Positions 7,698 through 12,024 of a stretch of 12,024 bases of DNA are shown here, in pieces (position 1 is the stretch's first letter; every line of letters starts with the position of its first letter). The position numbers were made by a program, and so were the translations under genes. The notes below the pieces were generated by a model. The model saw only the letters and a program-made list of their open reading frames with translations. It did no database searches and was not told the DNA's origin. Origin of the DNA: CAYNST01 sp964641175 (lineage in GTDB: Bacteria; Pseudomonadota; Gammaproteobacteria; Pseudomonadales; Cellvibrionaceae); the NCBI GenBank assembly GCA_964641175.1, contig CAZXLJ010000095.1, forward strand, positions 1-12,024. Reading direction: 5' to 3'.

Positions 7698-7801
7698 ACC
7701 TCTGTTTAATCCGGATGGCATCTATAGCGTGCTGGAAGGCCCCTGGGGAATCCGACTTGTCTCGCGCAGACGCTGTCCGGACTTGATCAGAGGTTCCCTA
7801 G
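7698..7801 (-). repeat. Inverted-repeat, MITE-like element between proC and yggT
   Basis: The ends are imperfect inverted repeats. The right arm (7776-7794, minus strand) reads ACCTCTG-ATCAAG-TCCGGA and the left arm (7698-7715, plus strand) reads ACCTCTG-TTTAA-TCCGGA; they are about 60 bases apart, and AGCGT/ACGCT just inside can pair as well. On the proC-yggT transcript this would fold into a long interrupted hairpin. The right end (7767-7801) matches 31 of 35 bases with 11806-11840 beyond pilU, in the opposite orientation. The first bases of the element, TAG, are also the proC stop codon. It is too short to encode anything. It could be a miniature element or a remnant of an intergenic repeat family; the identification is mine and has no family name. 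Confidence 0.6.
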
Positions 7802-8616
7802 CCTCCCAGAATGCGGGCAAGTTCAACCGAGCGATCCGCGCAGGCAGCCAATGCGGCCCGTACAGTGCCCCGAAGATCGTGATCTTCAAACACGGCAATG
7901 GCGCGCTCGGTCGTACCCCCGGGTGAGGTGACGCGGCGGCGCAGCTCGGCTGTGTCCAGATCACTGCCGGCCGCCAGTTTAGCAGCTCCGGCCGCGGTTT
8001 GAATGGCTAATTGCGCAGCGGTCTGCCGATCCAGGCCCAACTGTTCGCCGGCGTCTGTCATGGCTTCCATCATTAAAAAGAAATACGCCGGCCCGCTGCC
8101 AGACACCGCCGTGACCGCGTCGATCAGACGCTCTTCCCCGACCCAGCACACCAGACCGACGGCTTCCATAATCGCGGTCGCCAGATGGCGATGGGCGTCG
8201 CTCACCCCGGCGTTGGCAAACAGTCCGCTGGCGCCTGCCTGCACCAGTGCCGGAGTATTCGGCATGCAACGCACTACGGGAACCGGGCCGAGCCAGTTCT
8301 CCAGGCTTTTGCAGGTGATGCCGGCGGCGATGGAGATAACCAGCGCGCCGGGTGGCAGGTGCCCCCGAATGACCAGGCAGACGTCTTTGAGCACTTGCGG
8401 TTTCACCGCGAGAATGAGGATATCGACCTCTTTGACGGCGGCAAGGTTGTCGCTGGTCGTCTGAATGCCGAATTCGCGTTTCAGCGCGGCAAGTGAGTCC
8501 GGATTGGGATCGCTGACGATCATATGTTCCTGGGTAAAGCCACGAGTTTGCAGGCCACCAATAATGCTTCGCGCCATGTTGCCGCCGCCGATAAAACCAA
8601 GTCTGGCTGAGTTCAT
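7798..8616 (-). CDS. proC: Pyrroline-5-carboxylate reductase (ProC)
   Basis: Last step of proline synthesis: reduces 1-pyrroline-5-carboxylate to L-proline with NAD(P)H; cytoplasmic, usually oligomeric. The chosen start gives 272 residues, the usual family length. It begins with the Rossmann motif GFIGGGNMA (7-15), followed by VKPQVL (71-76), CMPNTPALV (118-126) with the conserved Asn, and the C-terminal signature region SGSGPAYFFLMMEAM (172-186) to RRRVTSPGGTTERA (226-239). The frame stays open 23 codons further upstream to an ATG at 8685, but family alignment and the AGAGG about 11 bases before ATG 8616 favour the shorter form. It lies 90 bases after yggS, the usual partner. Its TAG stop is the first triplet of a dispersed repeat, and the C-terminus is normal in length. 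Confidence 0.95.
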   Translation of the reverse strand: MNSARLGFIGGGNMARSIIGGLQTRGFTQEHMIVSDPNPDSLAALKREFGIQTTSDNLAAVKEVDILILAVKPQVLKDVCLVIRGHLPPGALVISIAAGITCKSLENWLGPVPVVRCMPNTPALVQAGASGLFANAGVSDAHRHLATAIMEAVGLVCWVGEERLIDAVTAVSGSGPAYFFLMMEAMTDAGEQLGLDRQTAAQLAIQTAAGAAKLAAGSDLDTAELRRRVTSPGGTTERAIAVFEDHDLRGTVRAALAACADRSVELARILGG

Positions 8617-8706
8617 CTTTATTCTTGCCTCTTCATGATTGATGGCCGTATAGCCCGCCGAAAAAACGACCTCCGGCAGGTGCAATCAAATGAGTGTTAA
8701 CAGGCC

Positions 8707-9396
8707 CTAAACAGCATTTCCCTTGGCTCTGGGACCGAAAACTGCGGTGCCGATCCGCACCAGGGTTGCGCCCGCGGCGATAGCGTCCGCCAGGTCGTCG
8801 GACATCCCCATCGACAGGGTGTCCAGATTGAGCTTTCCTTCTGTACGCAGTCTGGTTTGCAACTCGGCGACACGCCCAAACGCGGCGGCGCTCGCTCCGG
8901 GCGCAGGAATGGCCATCAGGCCGCGCAGCCGCAGCCGGGGGAGCTGGGAAATCCGGAGGCACAGCGCGAGCGCTTGCGCGGGATGGCACCCTGCTTTGCT
9001 GGGTTCATCGTCGATATTGACCTGGACGCAGACATTCAGCGGTTCGCAATGCGCCGGTCTCTGGCGGTCAAGCCGCTCGGCGATCTGCAGGCGGTCCACA
9101 GCGTGCACCCAGTCAAAGCGCTCGGCAATGGCCCGGGTCTTGTTGCTCTGCAAGGGTCCAATGAAATGCCATCTCAGTGGCAGGTGCTCCAGCGCGTCCA
9201 TTTTTTCGAGAGCTTCCTGCAGGTAGTTCTCGCCGAAATCCAGCTGTCCGCTCGCATAAGCCTCTTCAATGGAACGGGCCGGATGCGTCTTGCTCACGGC
9301 AATCAGCTGCACCGCATCGGAACGGCGTCCGCTCGTCATTGCGTGATGCCGTATGGAATTTCGTACCTGAGTTAGGCGGTCTGAAATCTTGTGCAT
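8707..9396 (-). CDS. yggS: YggS/PLPBP family pyridoxal phosphate homeostasis protein
   Basis: Binds pyridoxal 5'-phosphate and buffers its supply to enzymes, with effects on amino-acid and keto-acid metabolism; no catalytic reaction is known. The 229 residues form the single alanine-racemase-like TIM barrel of the family. The PLP lysine is Lys36 in LIAVSKTHP. Other family motifs are DFGENYLQEALEK (about 53-65), WHFIGPLQSNK (about 75-85), VNIDDEPSKAG (about 127-137), GLMAIP, and the phosphate-binding end SMGMSDDLADAI and VRIGTAVFG. It is the first gene of the leftward set and is divergent from pilT across 113 bases. I see no good ribosome site before the ATG and no convincing promoter in that gap. 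The yggS-proC-yggT order is widely conserved. Confidence 0.95.
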   Translation of the reverse strand: MHKISDRLTQVRNSIRHHAMTSGRRSDAVQLIAVSKTHPARSIEEAYASGQLDFGENYLQEALEKMDALEHLPLRWHFIGPLQSNKTRAIAERFDWVHAVDRLQIAERLDRQRPAHCEPLNVCVQVNIDDEPSKAGCHPAQALALCLRISQLPRLRLRGLMAIPAPGASAAAFGRVAELQTRLRTEGKLNLDTLSMGMSDDLADAIAAGATLVRIGTAVFGPRAKGNAV

Positions 9397-9509
9397 ATAC
9401 TTAATGAGACACCGCGCCCAGTGGCTTCACGCTATTTGAGGGCGCGCTAGTGAATTCAAAGCGATGTATCCGGGGCGCCTGAGAGTCCCGCCAACAGGGT
9501 TTTACTTGC
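9397..9509. promoter_or_regulatory. Divergent intergenic region, yggS / pilT
   Basis: Both flanking genes point outward, so both must start here or within this stretch. I find no strong -35/-10 pair and no sigma54-type element. The best leftward candidate is TTGAAT followed 17 bases later by AATAGC on the minus strand, which is weak. TGAATTCA is an eight-base palindrome near the middle. The role follows from gene orientation, not from a recognised motif. Confidence 0.4.
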
Positions 9510-10544
9510 ATGGATATTACCGAGTTACTGGCCTTTTCGGCAAAGCAGGGAGCTTCCGACCTGCACCTTTCCGCCGGTCTACCCCCGATGATCCGGGTCG
9601 ATGGCGATGTGCGACGCATCAACCTGCCGCCGATGGATCATAAACAGGTGCACAGTCTGATCTACGAGATCATGAATGACAAGCAACGCAAGGACTATGA
9701 GGAATTTCTGGAAACGGATTTTTCCTTTGAGGTTCCGGGCGTCGCCCGTTTCCGGGTCAACGCATTTAACCAGAACCGGGGCGCGGGTGCAGTGTTCCGG
9801 ACTATTCCTTCCAAGGTCCTGACCATGGAAGAGCTCGGTATGGGACAGGTGTTCCGCGATGTTTCCTCTGTTCCTCGAGGTCTTGTTCTGGTCACCGGCC
9901 CGACCGGGTCAGGCAAGTCGACCACTTTGGCGGCGATGGTCGATTTTATTAATGAAAGCAAGTATCACCATATATTGACCATTGAAGACCCCATCGAATT
10001 TGTGCACGAAAGCAAGAAGTGCCTGGTCAACCAGCGCGAGGTTCACCGCGATACCCACGGCTTCGCCGAAGCGCTTCGTTCGGCGCTGCGGGAAGACCCC
10101 GATATCATCCTGGTCGGGGAGATGCGTGACCTGGAGACCATCCGCCTGGCATTGACCGCAGCGGAAACCGGGCACCTGGTGTTCGGCACGTTGCACACCA
10201 CCTCGGCGGCAAAGACTATCGACCGTGTTGTTGACGTTTTCCCGGCGAATGAAAAGTCCATGGTGCGGTCCATGCTTTCCGAGTCATTGCAGGCCGTCGT
10301 TTCACAGACCTTGATCAAAAGGACCGGCGGCGGCCGGTGCGCTGCCCATGAAATCATGCGCGGCACCCCGGCCATCCGTAACTTGATCCGCGAAGACAAG
10401 GTGGCCCAGATGTACTCGGCGATCCAGACTGGTGCGTCCGTGGGCATGCAGACGATGGATCAATGTCTCGCGGATCTGGTAGCGAAGCGGACGATCAGCC
10501 GTGAGCACGCGCGAGAGAAGGCAAAAATGCCCGAAAATTTCTAA
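9510..10544 (+). CDS. pilT: Type IV pilus retraction ATPase PilT
   Basis: Hexameric cytoplasmic motor of the secretion-ATPase superfamily that drives pilin depolymerisation, and so twitching motility, surface sensing and DNA uptake. The 344 residues equal the Pseudomonas aeruginosa length. An N-terminal PAS-like domain (about 1-100) is followed by the ATPase core: Walker A GPTGSGKS (130-137), the Asp-box region with TIEDPIEF (157-164), Walker B ILVGEM (200-205, Glu204) and His box GHLVFGTLHTT (221-231, His222 and His229). The PilT hallmark AIRNLIRE is intact at 288-295. A GGG about 11 bases before ATG serves as a modest ribosome site. pilU follows 104 bases downstream in the same direction. 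This pair sits next to yggS in Pseudomonas-type genomes, while the rest of the pilus machinery lies elsewhere. Confidence 0.97.
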   Translation: MDITELLAFSAKQGASDLHLSAGLPPMIRVDGDVRRINLPPMDHKQVHSLIYEIMNDKQRKDYEEFLETDFSFEVPGVARFRVNAFNQNRGAGAVFRTIPSKVLTMEELGMGQVFRDVSSVPRGLVLVTGPTGSGKSTTLAAMVDFINESKYHHILTIEDPIEFVHESKKCLVNQREVHRDTHGFAEALRSALREDPDIILVGEMRDLETIRLALTAAETGHLVFGTLHTTSAAKTIDRVVDVFPANEKSMVRSMLSESLQAVVSQTLIKRTGGGRCAAHEIMRGTPAIRNLIREDKVAQMYSAIQTGASVGMQTMDQCLADLVAKRTISREHAREKAKMPENF

Positions 10545-10648
10545 TGCGGGCAACCCTCAGGCTATGCGGATTCAGGCACGGCTGGTTAATCGGAAGCAGA
10601 CGAAGCGGGTGAACCGCCCGGTCTCCTTCAAATCGTCGAGAAGGTGTT

Positions 10649-11788
10649 ATGGATATTGATCGCTTATTGCGTCTGATGGTGGAGAAGTCCGCATCTGACT
10701 TGTTTATTACTGCCGGCATTCCACCGTCAGTGAAGCTTCACGGCAAGATCCAGCCGGTAACGACCACGCCACTATCGCCCGAAAAGACGCGAGAGATGGT
10801 TTTGAGCACAATGAACGAAAAACAGCGCAATGAGTTCGCCGAGAAAAAGGAACTGAATTACGCAATCAGTGCCCGGGGTATTGGCCGTTTCCGCGCCAGT
10901 GCGTTTTTCCAGCGCAATCTTTGTGGAATGGTGTTGCGACGCATCGAAACCAATATTCCGAAAATCGACGATCTTGGCCTGCCGGAAATCGTCAAAGAGC
11001 TGGCCATGGTCAAGCGAGGCCTGGTGATGTTTGTCGGCGCCACGGGCACGGGTAAATCGACCTCCCTGGCGGCAATGATTGGTCACCGCAATCGCAATTC
11101 CAAAGGCCACATAATCTCGATTGAAGACCCCATTGAATTTATCCACCAGCACCAGGGCTGTGTTATCACCCAGCGCGAGGTGGGAATCGACACCGATTCG
11201 TTTGACGTGGCTTTGAAAAACACTCTGCGTCAGGCTCCGGACGTCATTCTCATCGGCGAGGTGCGTTCCCGGGAAACCATGGACCACGCCATTGCCTTTG
11301 CCGAGACCGGTCACCTGTGCCTGTGCACGCTGCACGCCAACAATGCCAACCAGGCGCTTGACCGGATCATTCACTTTTTTCCCGCAGATCGGCACTCGCA
11401 ATTGTGGATGGATCTGTCACTCAACCTTAAGGCAATTGTGGCGCAACAGCTGATACCCACGCCGGACGGCCAGGGGCGGCGGGCGTGTCTGGAAGTATTT
11501 CTGAATACCCCGCTGGCGTCGGATCTGATACGCAAAGCGCAGGTTCACGAACTCAAAGATCTGATGAAGCGATCCACGGAGCTGGGGATGCAGACCTTCG
11601 ATCAGGCGCTATTTGATTTGTACGATGCGGGTGAAATCACTTACGAGGACGCGCTGTCTCACGCGGATTCACCCAACGATCTTCGCCTGATGATCAAACT
11701 GAAATCGGAAACCGATGCCGATTATCTCAGCCATGCTGCGGCCGAGCTGACAATAGAAGACGAAACGAGCCGGTCACGGCGCTATTGA
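10649..11788 (+). CDS. pilU: PilT-like accessory retraction ATPase PilU
   Basis: Paralogue of PilT that assists pilus retraction, adding force and acting in a PilT-dependent way. It has 379 residues, longer than PilT through a C-terminal tail of about 40 residues, as in the PilU family. Walker A is GATGTGKS (130-137), followed by SIEDPIEF (157-164), Walker B ILIGEVR (200-206, Glu204) and His box GHLCLCTLHAN (221-231). Where PilT has AIRNLIRE, this protein has LASDLIRK (289-296), which separates it from PilT. The ribosome site is good (GAGAAGG, 10638-10644, ending four bases before ATG). It is likely cotranscribed with pilT; the 104-base gap shows only a weak hairpin (GCGG/CCGC) and no clear promoter. 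The tail ends SRSRRY. No clear terminator follows; a repeat element begins 18 bases after the stop. Confidence 0.96.
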   Translation: MDIDRLLRLMVEKSASDLFITAGIPPSVKLHGKIQPVTTTPLSPEKTREMVLSTMNEKQRNEFAEKKELNYAISARGIGRFRASAFFQRNLCGMVLRRIETNIPKIDDLGLPEIVKELAMVKRGLVMFVGATGTGKSTSLAAMIGHRNRNSKGHIISIEDPIEFIHQHQGCVITQREVGIDTDSFDVALKNTLRQAPDVILIGEVRSRETMDHAIAFAETGHLCLCTLHANNANQALDRIIHFFPADRHSQLWMDLSLNLKAIVAQQLIPTPDGQGRRACLEVFLNTPLASDLIRKAQVHELKDLMKRSTELGMQTFDQALFDLYDAGEITYEDALSHADSPNDLRLMIKLKSETDADYLSHAAAELTIEDETSRSRRY

Positions 11789-11805
11789 CGGTAGCCCTGA
11801 GGGAT

Positions 11806-12024
11806 CTAGGGAACCCCTGATTAAGTCCGAATAGCGTCTGGCTTACAGCGCTTTGCGAGATCAAGGCGGCGCTTCGAAGGCATGCTGACTGCCTGTCGAG
11901 AAGCGGCAACGCAGAGCTCGCGAAGCGATGCAAGCCCCGTAGGGAGCGGCCGGCTAGGTGCGGCCGGCTAGGCGCGGCCAAGACGTCCATCCGCCGCGTT
12001 GCTCTTCTTGCGAAGGGCTAAGGC
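11806..12024 (+). repeat. Structured intergenic repeat element after pilU, cut by the window edge
   Basis: The first 35 bases (11806-11840) match the end of the proC-yggT element (7767-7801, opposite strand) at 31 of 35 positions. Beyond that the similarity is patchy (GCGAGATCAAGGCGG here against GCGAGACAAGTCGG there, shifted by about 13 bases). Inside are a hairpin (CGCTTC and AGGCA pairing with TGCCT and GAAGCG, 11870-11905) and a long-range imperfect inverted repeat (about 11853-11871 with 11992-12012). No open frame of useful length belongs to it; a minus-strand frame across 11727-11990 overlaps pilU and looks like chance. It may be an intergenic repeat, a MITE or the end of an insertion sequence. 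Confidence 0.5.
11946..11979 (+). repeat. 14-base tandem repeat, about 2.4 copies
   Basis: GCGGCCGGCTAGGT (11946-11959) is followed directly by GCGGCCGGCTAGGC (11960-11973) and a partial third copy GCGGCC (11974-11979). The two full units differ only at the last base. It lies inside the post-pilU element and could vary in copy number between strains by slippage. Confidence 0.85.

Noticed and set aside
8617..8685. 23-codon N-terminal extension of proC
   Set aside because: The extension lies before the Rossmann motif, is not expected in the family, and the ATG at 8616 has a better ribosome site.
9401..9622. Minus-strand open frame of 73 codons over the yggS-pilT gap
   Set aside because: It overlaps the conserved N-terminus of pilT in antisense and resembles nothing known.
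11727..11990. Minus-strand open frame of 87 codons after pilU
   Set aside because: It overlaps the end of pilU and the repeat element; its composition is Ser/Leu/Arg-rich as expected of a chance translation.
1..12024. CRISPR array, tRNA or rRNA genes, phage or transposase genes
   Set aside because: No spaced direct repeats, no tRNA-like cloverleaf and no rRNA stretches were seen; almost all the sequence is accounted for by core genes.

Overview
The window is a compact piece of gammaproteobacterial chromosome carrying twelve protein genes. Ten lie on the minus strand and read right to left from 9396 down to 250. Two lie on the plus strand and read rightward from 9510. The gene order pilU-pilT / yggS-proC-yggT-metX-metW-DUF4426-rdgB-hemW is the one I recall from Pseudomonas aeruginosa and relatives. 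The protein sequences (344-residue PilT, Pseudomonas-type MetX, two-domain YggT) fit the Pseudomonadales/Cellvibrionales/Alteromonadales part of the Gammaproteobacteria. Species cannot be read from the sequence. Base composition looks moderately GC-rich and even throughout.

Layout from left to right: a non-coding edge (1-249) with a hairpin after trxA and a leftward promoter candidate whose gene lies outside the window; thioredoxin trxA; polyphosphate kinase ppk1; the heme chaperone hemW; the nucleotide-sanitation enzyme rdgB; a secreted DUF4426 protein; metW and metX of methionine synthesis; the membrane protein yggT; proC of proline synthesis; and the PLP-homeostasis protein yggS. After a 113-base divergent gap come the twitching-motility ATPases pilT and pilU. 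The window ends in about 235 bases of structured, repeat-like non-coding DNA.

The block metX to hemW is tightly packed (TAATG, TAA-ATG and ATGA junctions, and one 18-base gap), so it is very likely one operon, probably entered from yggT or further upstream. MetX and MetW act together in methionine synthesis. RdgB and HemW are housekeeping enzymes that share the transcript. PilT and PilU together power type IV pilus retraction. TrxA appears to have its own sigma70-type promoter at 678-706.

I found no new defence, mobile or biosynthetic system. The main unexplained signal is a short dispersed repeat of about 35 bases, present twice in opposite orientation: once touching the proC stop codon, inside a hairpin-forming, MITE-like 100-base element between proC and yggT, and once downstream of pilU, where it opens a longer structured element that runs to the window edge.
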